From Gammaproteobacteria bacterium (GTDB taxonomy: Bacteria; Pseudomonadota; Gammaproteobacteria; Competibacterales; Competibacteraceae): 17,084 nt of DNA. The notes beneath the pieces are model-generated. The model was not told the origin of the DNA, searched no databases, and saw nothing but the letters and a program-made list of their open reading frames with translations. Location: NCBI GenBank assembly GCA_003562535.1, contig PWUP01000099.1:1-17084 (forward strand), given 5' to 3'. Below are positions 5,554-13,554 of this stretch, one piece after another; the first letter of the stretch is position 1, and each line of letters starts with the position of its first letter. The position numbers were made by a program, and so were the translations under genes.

Positions 5554-7656
5554 ATGATTACATGCAGTCGGTTTAGCGGTCTTGTTGGGCTTATGCTGTT
5601 CATTTTATTGGGCTGTCAGGGGGTTGTGGCAACACCCATCAGCGCGACGGCTAGCACCAGCGCAAGCACTCTGCAACCGGGTGTGCAACACGCTCAACTG
5701 GATAAAATCATTGCTAATCTACTGGCCACTCACCATTACGGCCAAATTAGACTCGATGCGGCGCAATCCAGCGCCATACTCGATGCTTATCTCGATGCTT
5801 TGGACTACAATCGCAGCTATTTCCTAGCCAGTGATATCGAACATTTCGAGCGTTATCGCTATGAACTCCATAACCATCTGCGTGATGGCATTCTCGAACC
5901 GGCTTACAGTATTTTTAACACCTATTTACAACGGATGGCTGAACGCACCGCCCGCCTCAAAGTGCAATTACAACGCGATATTCGTTTTGATGTGGAAGAA
6001 AGCTTTGAGCTGGATCCCAAGCACCGCGAATGGGCGAAAAACCGCACCGAGCTTGATGAGTTCTGGCGCAAACGCCTCAAACACGAATTACTCCAACTCA
6101 AGCTGGCCGGTCAAGACTTGGACGAGGCGAAACAGACATTAATCAGACGCTATGAAGGTCGCTTGCGCCGTACTAACCAACAGCACAGTGAAGATGTCTT
6201 CCAAATTTACATGAATGCGGTGGCGGGCAGCTTTGATCCCCACAGCGCTTACTTTTCACCCCGAGCCTCAGAAAACTTCAACATCCAAATGAGCTTGTCA
6301 CTGGAGGGGATCGGCACGGTGTTGCGCATGGAAGAAGAGCAGATCAAAGTGGTTGAATTAGTCCCTGGCGGACCCGCCGCACTGAGCGGCAAACTGCATC
6401 CCGACGACATCATTATCGGGGTCGGTCAGGGGGAAGACGGTAAAATCGTGGATGTGATCGGCTGGCGCCTGGATGATGTGGTTGATCTGATCCGTGGCCG
6501 CCGTGGCACAACCGTGCGCCTCAAACTCATGTCCCACAATGCCGGCGGTAGCATTGAAGTCATTCGTTTGGTCCGCGACCAGATCCGCTTGGAAAAACAA
6601 GCGGCCAGCAGTGAAGTCCGCACTATCGGGCAGGACAATGACCGCCAAAAAATCGGGGTCATTACCATTCCTACGTTCTATAGCGATTTCGCTGCCGCGC
6701 AGCGCGGTGATCGCAATTATCGCAGTACCACTCGTGATGTCAGACGCCTACTCGCTGAACTTAACGAGGAGGCGATTGATGGCTTAGTGATCGATTTACG
6801 CCAAAACGGTGGAGGGTCTTTACAAGAAGCCATCGAACTCACCAGTCTATTTATTGCCAACGGCCCAGTGGTGCAAGTGCGCAATGCGCGTGGCCATATC
6901 AGCGTTGAGAAAGACGAGAGCGCTGATCTGATGTACGACGGCCCTCTGGCCGTTATGGTCGATCGCTTTAGCGCCTCAGCCTCAGAAATTTTCGCAGGCG
7001 CTATTCAAGATTACGGTCGCGGAGTGATTTTAGGCAACCCCACTTTTGGCAAAGGCACGGTGCAAACCTTGGTGGATTTAAATCGCTTCATGCCCAATAC
7101 CAGCAGCCCACTGGGGCAGCTTAAATTGACGATTGCTAAGTTCTACCGCATCAGCGGTGGCAGCACCCAACACCGTGGCATCATCCCCGATATTGAATTT
7201 CCTTCAGCAGTCAATAGCCAAGAAGTCGGCGAAAGCGCTCAACCCTTTGCCTTAAGCTGGGATGAAATCCGCTCCCTGAACTACCGATCCAGCTCGGTGA
7301 TTGACTCGCTGTTGCCGTTGTTGTACCAGAACCATACTCGGCGTATTGCCCAAGATCAGGCGTTTCAAGTCCTGCTGGCGGATGTTGACGCTGCCCGCCA
7401 GTCGCGCCAGCAAACCGAGGTTTCCTTGTTACAGTCCGTCCGCGAATTGCAACACCAACAAACCCAACAGGAACGGCTGGAACGCCGCAACCGCTGGCGA
7501 GCCTTACAAGGACTACCCAAACTCACCGAGAGTGAACTCGGCGTGACACAAGACACGGAACGTCCTGATCCACTATTAGATGAAAGTGTGCGTATTGTGG
7601 CCGACTTGGTCACTTTGTTGGATGATCAACATGGCCCACTGATGACTCGCCATTAG
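5554..7656 (+). CDS. prc: Tail-specific (C-terminal processing) periplasmic protease Prc, S41A
   Basis: Prc degrades or trims periplasmic proteins from their C-terminal tails; in E. coli it works with NlpI on cell-wall hydrolases. The product is 700 residues (E. coli Prc is 682). The N-terminus has a hydrophobic export segment (GLVGLMLFILLGC, about 9-21) ending in LLGC, which could be a weak lipobox. A PDZ domain follows (about 247-330; LVPGGPAALSGKLHPDD), then the S41 core (about 365-560). The Ser-Lys catalytic set fits: S475 in FSASASE, D486 in IQDYG and K500 in FGKGTVQ. Their spacing of 11 and 25 equals S430, D441 and K455 of mature E. coli Prc. The C-terminal ~140 residues are the charged helical domain of proteobacterial Prc. 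It is well separated from the NYN gene, and dctP follows after 50 bases. Confidence 0.95.
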   Translation: MITCSRFSGLVGLMLFILLGCQGVVATPISATASTSASTLQPGVQHAQLDKIIANLLATHHYGQIRLDAAQSSAILDAYLDALDYNRSYFLASDIEHFERYRYELHNHLRDGILEPAYSIFNTYLQRMAERTARLKVQLQRDIRFDVEESFELDPKHREWAKNRTELDEFWRKRLKHELLQLKLAGQDLDEAKQTLIRRYEGRLRRTNQQHSEDVFQIYMNAVAGSFDPHSAYFSPRASENFNIQMSLSLEGIGTVLRMEEEQIKVVELVPGGPAALSGKLHPDDIIIGVGQGEDGKIVDVIGWRLDDVVDLIRGRRGTTVRLKLMSHNAGGSIEVIRLVRDQIRLEKQAASSEVRTIGQDNDRQKIGVITIPTFYSDFAAAQRGDRNYRSTTRDVRRLLAELNEEAIDGLVIDLRQNGGGSLQEAIELTSLFIANGPVVQVRNARGHISVEKDESADLMYDGPLAVMVDRFSASASEIFAGAIQDYGRGVILGNPTFGKGTVQTLVDLNRFMPNTSSPLGQLKLTIAKFYRISGGSTQHRGIIPDIEFPSAVNSQEVGESAQPFALSWDEIRSLNYRSSSVIDSLLPLLYQNHTRRIAQDQAFQVLLADVDAARQSRQQTEVSLLQSVRELQHQQTQQERLERRNRWRALQGLPKLTESELGVTQDTERPDPLLDESVRIVADLVTLLDDQHGPLMTRH

Positions 7657-7706
7657 ATACACATCATTAAAACAACATCATAAACCTTGGCAAGAGGAAT
7701 CACTCT

Positions 7707-8678
7707 ATGAAAAAACTGCTGCTATTAGCCGGCATCACTCTTGGACTGGTCACCGCGCCAGTGCATGCGCAAATGACCTTCCGTCTAGGTCATGTGGTCA
7801 ATGAACAGGCCAACCACCATGTCTTGGCAACGCATTTCAAGGACGCCTTAGAACACCTTTCGGATGGTGAATTACAGGTGGATATTTACTGTTGTGGCCA
7901 ACTCGGTGGGGGGGAGCGCGAGCAAATCGAATTAACTCAGTTCGGTGAAATTGACGTATTTTCCGGTTCTACCGGCGCACTAGGCGGCTTTGTACCCGCA
8001 GTTAATGTCTTTGACCTGCCCTTTTTGTTCCGCGATAACGACCATGTTGATGCGGTGATCGAAGGACCGATTGGACGGGGAATTCTGGATCAAGCGGAAC
8101 AGGCTGACCTCAAGGGATTGGCCTTTGCCGAAAACGGCTGGCGTAATCTGACCAACTCGCGCCGCCCGGTTAATCAGGCGGCTGATGCGGCCGGTTTACG
8201 ACTGCGCACCATGGAAAATCGAGTTCATTTGGATGCTTGGAGAGCACTCGGTGTGAATGCTACCCCGATGAGCTGGGGTGAGGTACGCAACGCACTGCAA
8301 CAGGCAGTGATTGATGGCCAAGAGAATCCGGTCAACATCATTCATAGCTTCTCACTGTGGGAAGTTCAAGACTACCTGTCCATGACCCGCCATGTGTTTA
8401 GCCCCAGCGTATTGCTGATGAACCTAGACCTTTACAATGAACTGACCACACAACAGCAGGATTGGATTATGCAAGCAGCGGCTGAGGCCAGCCGCGCTGA
8501 GCGCGATTGGATTCGCGATAACGAAGCCCAGATGCTTGATGAGATTGAGCAGTATATGCAGGTCAATCACAACCCAGAAATGGACAGTTTCCGTGCGGCT
8601 ATGCGACCGGTATTTGAGCAATATGAAAGCGTTTTTGGCGCTGAACTGATTAACGCCATTGTGAACGAAGGATTGTAA
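7707..8678 (+). CDS. TRAP transporter solute-binding protein, DctP family
   Basis: DctP-type proteins capture organic acids or related solutes in the periplasm and pass them to the DctQM membrane subunits. The 323-residue product (typical size) has a signal peptide, MKKLLLLAG...PVHA, with cleavage likely after A21. The ligand-binding arginine region GLRLRTMENR has R167 at the usual position, and VIDGQENP (201-208) is a family hallmark. AGAGGAA (7693-7699) lies 7 bases before ATG 7707. No dctQ or dctM lies nearby: prc is upstream and a convergent PPK2 gene downstream, so its membrane partners must be elsewhere or absent. Unusual: residues 61-65 read YCCGQ, with two adjacent cysteines in the segment before QLGG. 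The substrate is unknown. Confidence 0.9.
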   Translation: MKKLLLLAGITLGLVTAPVHAQMTFRLGHVVNEQANHHVLATHFKDALEHLSDGELQVDIYCCGQLGGGEREQIELTQFGEIDVFSGSTGALGGFVPAVNVFDLPFLFRDNDHVDAVIEGPIGRGILDQAEQADLKGLAFAENGWRNLTNSRRPVNQAADAAGLRLRTMENRVHLDAWRALGVNATPMSWGEVRNALQQAVIDGQENPVNIIHSFSLWEVQDYLSMTRHVFSPSVLLMNLDLYNELTTQQQDWIMQAAAEASRAERDWIRDNEAQMLDEIEQYMQVNHNPEMDSFRAAMRPVFEQYESVFGAELINAIVNEGL

Positions 8679-8702
8679 CTCGCCGTCTCACATAAAAATA
8701 CA

Positions 8703-8724
8703 CCTCTCCCATCATTGGGAGAGG
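8703..8724 (-). terminator. Intrinsic terminator for the PPK2 gene
   Basis: CCTCTCCC (8703-8710) and GGGAGAGG (8717-8724) form a perfect 8-bp stem with a 6-base loop between the convergent dctP and PPK2 genes. Read on the minus strand, the stem is followed by TGTATTTTTATG, a usable U tract. On plus no T tract follows, so it mainly serves PPK2. Confidence 0.55.
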
Positions 8725-8736
8725 GATATTAAAGGC

Positions 8737-10257
8737 TTATTTGCGCCCAGACGAACCATTCAACGCCCGGCGTAAGGTGTTAACCACCGTGCTTAACACC
8801 TCAATGCGCGCATAACGCTTATCATTACCGGGAATTAAATGCCACGGCGCTTGTTCAGTGCTGGTATGCTTCACCATGTCATTGACTGCCATACAGTAGT
8901 CATCCCATTTTTCCCGATTGCGCCAATCTTCTTCAGTAATCTTATGGGCTTTATAGGGTGTGTCTTGACGAGATTGAAAGCGTTCAAGCTGTTCTTCTTT
9001 GGTGATTTGCAACCAAAATTTTAATACGATGACGCCATGCTCACTCAGTTGTTCCTCAAAATTGTTGATCTCCATATACGCAGGACGCCAGCGGCTGGCG
9101 GGAGTAAACCCCTCAACGCGCTCGACTAACACCCGACCGTACCACGAACGATCAAAAATCGTCATATAACCATCCCGAGGAATATGGCGCCAAAATCGCC
9201 ACAGATAATGGTGGGCGTGTTCTTCATCCGTTGGCGCCCCGACCGAGATCGTGCGGTACAAGCGGGCATCAATCGCCTCGGTACAGCGGCGAATCGCGCC
9301 CCCTTTACCTCCAGCATCCACCCCTTCAAAGGCCATCACGACCGAACGGCGTTGGTTGTATGCCAACCATACCAGCTCATGCAGTTCCGTTTGCAAAGAT
9401 TTAAGCTGTTTATTATAATCATCTTTTTTAATTGAGGCGCTCATATCCAGATTATCCAGTACCGTCAGTCGCGCATCTGGGTCATCCGGTAAGTCAATAT
9501 CACCCATGGGGTAGCCCCCTGCTCCCTTAGGATCGTCACCCACAGCATTCAATCGCTGCTCAATGATCTGCAGCAAAATCTTACCTGTGGTTAATTGGCC
9601 ATAGTTCTCATCAGTCGCCTCAACGACATTCCATGGCGCATGATAGCTGTCGGTATGCCGCACAACTTGTTCAGCAACATGTTCAAATTTATCATAATGC
9701 TCTTCCACATGGGATTTTTTAGTGGGCAACATTTTCCAACGGGCGTTTTCGCTGTGTTGCGCCCGTTCCTTGAGGCGCTCACGCTGAGTCGCTTCATCAA
9801 GGTGATACCAAAACTTCACCACTAGGGTGCCGTCCTCAACCAGCATGCGTTCAAAATCACGGATACGGCGCAGCTCCCTTTCCAGAGCAGAATCATCACA
9901 CTGATTAAAGTAACGCTGCTCAATCGGTTGCATATACCAACCACCAAACAAAATCGCTATTTGACCCTTAGGGGGCATCGTGCGCCAAAAGCGCCAGTAA
10001 CGCGGGCGGTCACGTTCCTCATCACTAGGATCCCAAAACGCATGCACCTGAATCCCACTGGAGTCTAACCATTCATCCAGCCGGTTGACGACTTCACTTT
10101 TACCCGCACCTTCCATACCGGCAACAATAACGATGAGGGGAATTTTCGCTTTTTTCAATTCAAATTGTTTATTTAACAGAAGAGTACGCAACTGTTGCTC
10201 TTCTTTCTTAAATACCGATTTACTCACTTTACGACCAGTTTTTGCACCTTCGAACAT
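8737..10257 (-). CDS. pap: Polyphosphate:AMP phosphotransferase (two-domain PPK2)
   Basis: This enzyme uses polyphosphate to phosphorylate AMP to ADP in the cytoplasm. The product is 506 residues from ATG 10257. An in-frame ATG at 10272 would add five residues (MRYKI), but GAGG lies 9 bases before 10257 and the family starts MFE, so I choose 10257. Two PPK2 domains are fused. Domain 1 (about 25-240) has Walker A GMEGAGKS (47-54) but FGGWYMQP (104-111) where the active domain has FDRSWYGR. Domain 2 (about 275-490) has GVDAGGKGG (312-320), FDRSWYGR (368-375) and an intact lid region. This fits family knowledge that the C-terminal half carries catalysis. The gene is divergent from the CBS gene across 166 bases. 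The symbol is tentative. Confidence 0.92.
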   Translation of the reverse strand: MFEGAKTGRKVSKSVFKKEEQQLRTLLLNKQFELKKAKIPLIVIVAGMEGAGKSEVVNRLDEWLDSSGIQVHAFWDPSDEERDRPRYWRFWRTMPPKGQIAILFGGWYMQPIEQRYFNQCDDSALERELRRIRDFERMLVEDGTLVVKFWYHLDEATQRERLKERAQHSENARWKMLPTKKSHVEEHYDKFEHVAEQVVRHTDSYHAPWNVVEATDENYGQLTTGKILLQIIEQRLNAVGDDPKGAGGYPMGDIDLPDDPDARLTVLDNLDMSASIKKDDYNKQLKSLQTELHELVWLAYNQRRSVVMAFEGVDAGGKGGAIRRCTEAIDARLYRTISVGAPTDEEHAHHYLWRFWRHIPRDGYMTIFDRSWYGRVLVERVEGFTPASRWRPAYMEINNFEEQLSEHGVIVLKFWLQITKEEQLERFQSRQDTPYKAHKITEEDWRNREKWDDYCMAVNDMVKHTSTEQAPWHLIPGNDKRYARIEVLSTVVNTLRRALNGSSGRK

Positions 10258-10423
10258 TATTTTGTACCTCATTGACTCAGGAACTATGTCATATTAGGTT
10301 AACATTGTGCGCGTGGCATCGTGCATCTTTGAATCGGTGTTGATGGAATTTATGCCATCATGGTTATGAGACAAGGTATAGTGATAACACAAGCATTAGC
10401 GTGTCAAATTCGAGGATATCCCC

Positions 10424-10840
10424 ATGTTAACGTCCGTTAATATTAGTGATTACATGTTGCTTCATCCGGTGAAGGTACAAGCAGATGAAGATTTATTTAC
10501 CGCTATAGAGTTGATTTTTAGCGAAAAAGTGTCAGGCGTCTGTGTGGTTGACGCGGATAACACTTTGCTGGGCGTACTGTCGGAAACCGACTGTATGCGA
10601 GCCATTATCGCGGAAACCTATAACAACAGTGGTAAAGTCGGCAGCGTGAGCAATTTCATGACCAAGGAAGTCGTATGCTGTAGCCTGCACGATAACGCCA
10701 TCGATGTAGCCGTTGATATGCTCAAGACGCATCAGCGGCGCCGTCCCGTGATTAGTGAGGGCAAGCTGGTGGGGCAAATTACCTTTCGGCAATTATTGCG
10801 TCTGGTCAGCGAATTTCACAAACAAAAGCAACATGTTTAA
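10424..10840 (+). CDS. Small protein of two CBS domains
   Basis: A 138-residue cytoplasmic protein made only of a tandem CBS pair (Bateman module). CBS1 covers about 8-62 (ISDYM...HPVKVQADEDLFTAIELI, then VVDADNTLLGVLSETDC). CBS2 covers about 78-132 (VSNFMTKEVVCCSLHDNAIDVAVDML, then PVISEGKLVGQITFRQLLRLV). Such modules commonly bind adenine nucleotides and sense energy state; no effector domain is attached. GAGGA (10412-10416) lies 7 bases before the ATG. The gene starts divergently from polyphosphate:AMP phosphotransferase and is followed after 30 bases by the flavoprotein gene, probably in one transcript. The ligand and target are not evident. Confidence 0.9.
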   Translation: MLTSVNISDYMLLHPVKVQADEDLFTAIELIFSEKVSGVCVVDADNTLLGVLSETDCMRAIIAETYNNSGKVGSVSNFMTKEVVCCSLHDNAIDVAVDMLKTHQRRRPVISEGKLVGQITFRQLLRLVSEFHKQKQHV

Positions 10841-10870
10841 TCAAAAAGTTTCAATGATTTATTATTCCAT

Positions 10871-12028
10871 ATGCCTACACAACCTGCTGTCAAACACTTG
10901 GTATTACTCGGCGGCGGTCACAGCCATGTGACCGTGCTGCGCGAATTCGGTCTGCGTCCCGTGCCAGGTGTGCGGCTGAGCTTGGTCGCACGGGACATCC
11001 AGACGCCCTATTCGGGAATGCTGCCGGGTTTAATTGCCGATCATTACCGTTACGAAGACTGCCACATTGATTTAGACCGATTGGCGCGCTTTGCCGGTGC
11101 AACGCTCATTCACGCTGAGGCCGAGGGGCTTGATCCAGAGCAGCGCTGCCTGCACCTGCCCAATCAACCGCCGCTGCATTACGATCTCTTGTCCATCAAT
11201 ATCGGCTCACGCCCCCCAACACTGAATATACCCGGTGCGGCTGATTATGCGCTGCCCGTCAAACCCATCGACGAGTTTTTACGCCACTGGGACGCAGTAC
11301 TGACCCGCTTTCGCCGCCATAGCGGACCATTTCGGGTTGTCATGACCGGCGCCGGTGCCGGTGGTGTAGAGCTACTGCTGGCGATTCAGCACCGGTTACG
11401 CTATGAACAGCAGTATCACGGCCTACGCGATGTCAAATTAGACTGTCATCTGGTCTCTGCTACTCCCATGATTCTGCCTGATCATAACGCCTCAGTTCGC
11501 TCCCGCTTCGAACATCTACTGCACCAGCGCACCATCCAGGTTCACACGGGAGTCGCAGTGACCCAGGTTGCCCCCGACAGCATTACCCTTAGCGATGGTT
11601 TGACCTTGCCCGCTGAGCTGGTCGTATGGGTCACCGGCGCGGCGGCACCTGAGTGGCTGGCCGCCAGCAGTTTGGCCACTACTGATGCCGGTTTTATCCA
11701 ACTTAATCCCTGTTTACAATCCGTCTCCCATCCTGAAGTATTCGCTGCTGGCGATATCGCTCATGTGGTGGCTTATCCCCGACCGAAATCGGGTGTATTT
11801 GCCGTGCGCCAAGGCCCCCCATTAGCGGCTAATCTGCGCCGTGCTGCGTTAGGCCACGCCCTGCGTGAGTTCCGCCCTCAACAGCAGTTTCTCAGCTTGA
11901 TCAGTACCGGAGAGCGTCATGCAGTAGCCTCACGCGGCCAGTGGTCAATTGCTGGTGCCTGGACATGGCGTTGGAAGGATTACATTGACCGTGCTTTTAT
12001 GCGGCGTTTCAGTGAATTGAGCACATAG
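10871..12028 (+). CDS. FAD/NAD(P)-binding oxidoreductase of the type fused to SelD in some bacteria
   Basis: A 385-residue flavoprotein of the pyridine nucleotide-disulfide oxidoreductase fold. The FAD Rossmann motif is LLGGGHSHVTVL (12-23). The second dinucleotide motif is VMTGAGAGGVELLLAI (157-172). VTGAAAPEWL and FAAGDIAHV follow, the latter being the usual FAD-binding GD motif. The opening GGGHSHVTVLREFG and the segment TPYSGMLPGLIADHY (45-59) are what I recall from the N-terminal half of bifunctional proteins whose C-terminal half is selenide, water dikinase (TIGR03169). No SelD half follows here: it is a complete stand-alone version. No paired redox cysteines like those of disulfide reductases are seen near the FAD motif. 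It follows the CBS gene by 30 bases without a clear Shine-Dalgarno. The electron acceptor is unknown. Confidence 0.82.
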   Translation: MPTQPAVKHLVLLGGGHSHVTVLREFGLRPVPGVRLSLVARDIQTPYSGMLPGLIADHYRYEDCHIDLDRLARFAGATLIHAEAEGLDPEQRCLHLPNQPPLHYDLLSINIGSRPPTLNIPGAADYALPVKPIDEFLRHWDAVLTRFRRHSGPFRVVMTGAGAGGVELLLAIQHRLRYEQQYHGLRDVKLDCHLVSATPMILPDHNASVRSRFEHLLHQRTIQVHTGVAVTQVAPDSITLSDGLTLPAELVVWVTGAAAPEWLAASSLATTDAGFIQLNPCLQSVSHPEVFAAGDIAHVVAYPRPKSGVFAVRQGPPLAANLRRAALGHALREFRPQQQFLSLISTGERHAVASRGQWSIAGAWTWRWKDYIDRAFMRRFSELST

Positions 12029-12063
12029 CCCCATGCGTAAGCGTTCAGAGTCCCTGCCTTAAG

Positions 12064-12086
12064 CTCCCTCTCCCTTTGGGAAAGAG
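12064..12086 (+). terminator. Weak hairpin after the flavoprotein gene
   Basis: CTCTCCC (12068-12074) and GGGAAAGAG (12078-12086) can pair around TTT with a 2-base bulge. The sequence resembles the CTCTCCC/GGGAGAG hairpin at 8703-8724. No good T tract follows on plus, so termination is uncertain. Confidence 0.3.
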
Positions 12087-12119
12087 TTGGCGTTAGTACA
12101 ATAGGGTTACGGGTTATCC

Positions 12120-12157
12120 GCTGCCGGACGGGGCATGTTGCCCCGTCCGTAGCATTT
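12120..12157. repeat. Dispersed palindromic repeat, copy 2
   Basis: CGGACGGGGCA (12125-12135) and TGCCCCGTCCG (12139-12149) form a perfect 11-bp stem with loop TGT. The 38 bases match copy 1 (245-282) at 36 positions. It lies between the convergent flavoprotein and DoeA-like genes. No T tract follows on either strand. Confidence 0.75.
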
Positions 12158-12208
12158 ATGTTGGACTCTTCCGGATTTCAAGTTAACCGTTACCCCCGTT
12201 GCACCGTT

Positions 12209-13384
12209 TCAATAATCTTTAACAAACAACATCCTAGGAAAATCAGCGAACGGTTCACCCCCGTGTTCCGTGACCCGAAAACACTCGCTGATTTCCACCC
12301 CCCAGTCCGCCTGCCAAATGCCGGGAATGCAATGAATGGTCATATTTTCCTGTAACGGTGTGTCATCGCCCGGGCGTAAACTCAAGGTGTGCTCGCCCCA
12401 GTCCGGCGGATAGTTCAAACCGGCGGAATAGCCGATGCGCGAGTCTTTCACAATCCCATGATGGGCGATGGTGTTATGCCACACCCGTTCCAGTTCCTCA
12501 CAGGTGACGCCCGGCTTGGCGGCCTCCAGCACATTATTTAACCCCTCAACCACAACTTCCGCCGTGTCGGCCAATCGCTTCGGCGGGGTGCCTAAATGTA
12601 CCGTGCGCGCCATCGGGCAATGATAACGCCGTCGCGCTCCGGCCAGTTCCAGAATAGTCGCATCACCAGTGGCAAAGGGCTGATCCGTCCAGGTTAAATG
12701 CGGGGTTGAGGTGCCGACACCAGTGGGTAGCATGGGACAAATGGCGGTGTAGTCGCCGCCGAACTCCGGGGTGCCGCTGATTTGCGCATGATAAATCGTC
12801 GCCGCAACATCACAGTGGCGTACCCCCGGTTCGATGCTCTCAATCGCCACCCGCATCGCCCGTTCGATAATCCGCGCGGCTTCGTTCATGTACTTCAGTT
12901 CCGCCGGGGATTTAATCACCCGCACCCAATTGACGAGGCTAGTGATGTCTTTGAAATGGGCGCGGGGCAGTTCACGCTGTAGCGTAATGTAACAGGCAGC
13001 AGTGAAATAATAGGTGTCCATTTCCAAGCCAATATAACGATGCTCCCAGCCGTATTCTTTGATTATGCGGGCGACAAACTCCATCGGGTGTTTATTAATC
13101 GACTGCACATAATCATCGCTGTAAGCGTGAATATTTTCCGGTTTGAGATACGTTGTCACCCGCGCCGCATTGGCGTCCATAGCGCGGCCTACCCAAATCG
13201 GCTCATCGGCTTCTAACGATAACATCACCAGTTGATGGACATAAAACGACCAACTGTCATAACCGGTTAAATAATTCATATTGGCCGGATCGGTGGCCAG
13301 TAAGATTTCGATGCCTTGGGCAGCCATGCGTGCTTTAGTGCGTTCGATGCGGGATTGGTATTCGGAAAGATCAAAGGGCAACAT
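12209..13384 (-). CDS. M24-fold hydrolase resembling ectoine hydrolase DoeA/EutD
   Basis: DoeA/EutD opens the ring of ectoine in the first step of its breakdown. The 391-residue product has the creatinase N-terminal domain (about 10-150), including DPANMNYLTGYDSWSFYVHQ (32-51), which I recall as characteristic of DoeA/EutD, then NWVRVIKSPAEL and the M24 pita-bread domain (about 160-380). The canonical first metal-binding Asp is Glu (E246 in ILELAGA) and the second is Pro (P257 in HCPMART), so a dinuclear metal site is not expected. This is consistent with the creatinase-like EutD mechanism, in which I recall a covalent Glu intermediate. No doeB, doeC or doeD lies next to it. The start at 13384 gives MLPFDLSEYQ, as expected. 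A related M24 enzyme with another amide substrate is the main alternative. Confidence 0.72.
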   Translation of the reverse strand: MLPFDLSEYQSRIERTKARMAAQGIEILLATDPANMNYLTGYDSWSFYVHQLVMLSLEADEPIWVGRAMDANAARVTTYLKPENIHAYSDDYVQSINKHPMEFVARIIKEYGWEHRYIGLEMDTYYFTAACYITLQRELPRAHFKDITSLVNWVRVIKSPAELKYMNEAARIIERAMRVAIESIEPGVRHCDVAATIYHAQISGTPEFGGDYTAICPMLPTGVGTSTPHLTWTDQPFATGDATILELAGARRRYHCPMARTVHLGTPPKRLADTAEVVVEGLNNVLEAAKPGVTCEELERVWHNTIAHHGIVKDSRIGYSAGLNYPPDWGEHTLSLRPGDDTPLQENMTIHCIPGIWQADWGVEISECFRVTEHGGEPFADFPRMLFVKDY

Positions 13385-13421
13385 GGGCGGGCAGCTCCGA
13401 CCGACAACAATAAACGATAAA

Positions 13422-13447
13422 ACCCGTCAGCAGCCTTACTGACGGGT
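13422..13447 (-). terminator. Intrinsic terminator downstream of gltB
   Basis: ACCCGTCAG (13422-13430) and CTGACGGGT (13439-13447) form a perfect 9-bp stem with an 8-base loop. On the minus strand the stem is followed directly by TTTTATCGTTTATTG. It lies about 110 bases after the gltB stop and 38 bases before the DoeA-like start, so it should separate the two transcripts. Confidence 0.75.
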
Positions 13448-13513
13448 CGCGGTAATCTGATCAGTGTAATAGGTCTGACCGCCGGTGGAAATAGCGCCAG
13501 ACGCTTTTGCTCA

Positions 13514-13540
13514 GCGGGCTGTGGTGAGGTTACAGCCCGC
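13514..13540 (-). repeat. Second hairpin just after the gltB stop
   Basis: GCGGGCTGT (13514-13522) and ACAGCCCGC (13532-13540) form a perfect 9-bp stem with a 9-base loop, 14 bases past the gltB stop codon. No T tract follows on the minus strand, so it is more likely a 3'-end stabiliser or a site for Rho or another factor than an intrinsic terminator. Confidence 0.45.
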
Positions 13541-13554
13541 GATATTGCAAACCA

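Noticed and set aside
10258..10423. Promoters for the divergent PPK2 and CBS genes
   Set aside because: TTGACA on the minus strand (10402-10407) and TATAGT on plus (10377-10382) look good alone, but neither has a matching partner element at 16-18 bases.
10871..12028. Type II NADH dehydrogenase or sulfide:quinone reductase for the flavoprotein
   Set aside because: The fold is shared, but the opening GGGHSHV and TPYSGMLPG segments fit the SelD-linked family better, and the cysteines expected for sulfide oxidation are not evident.
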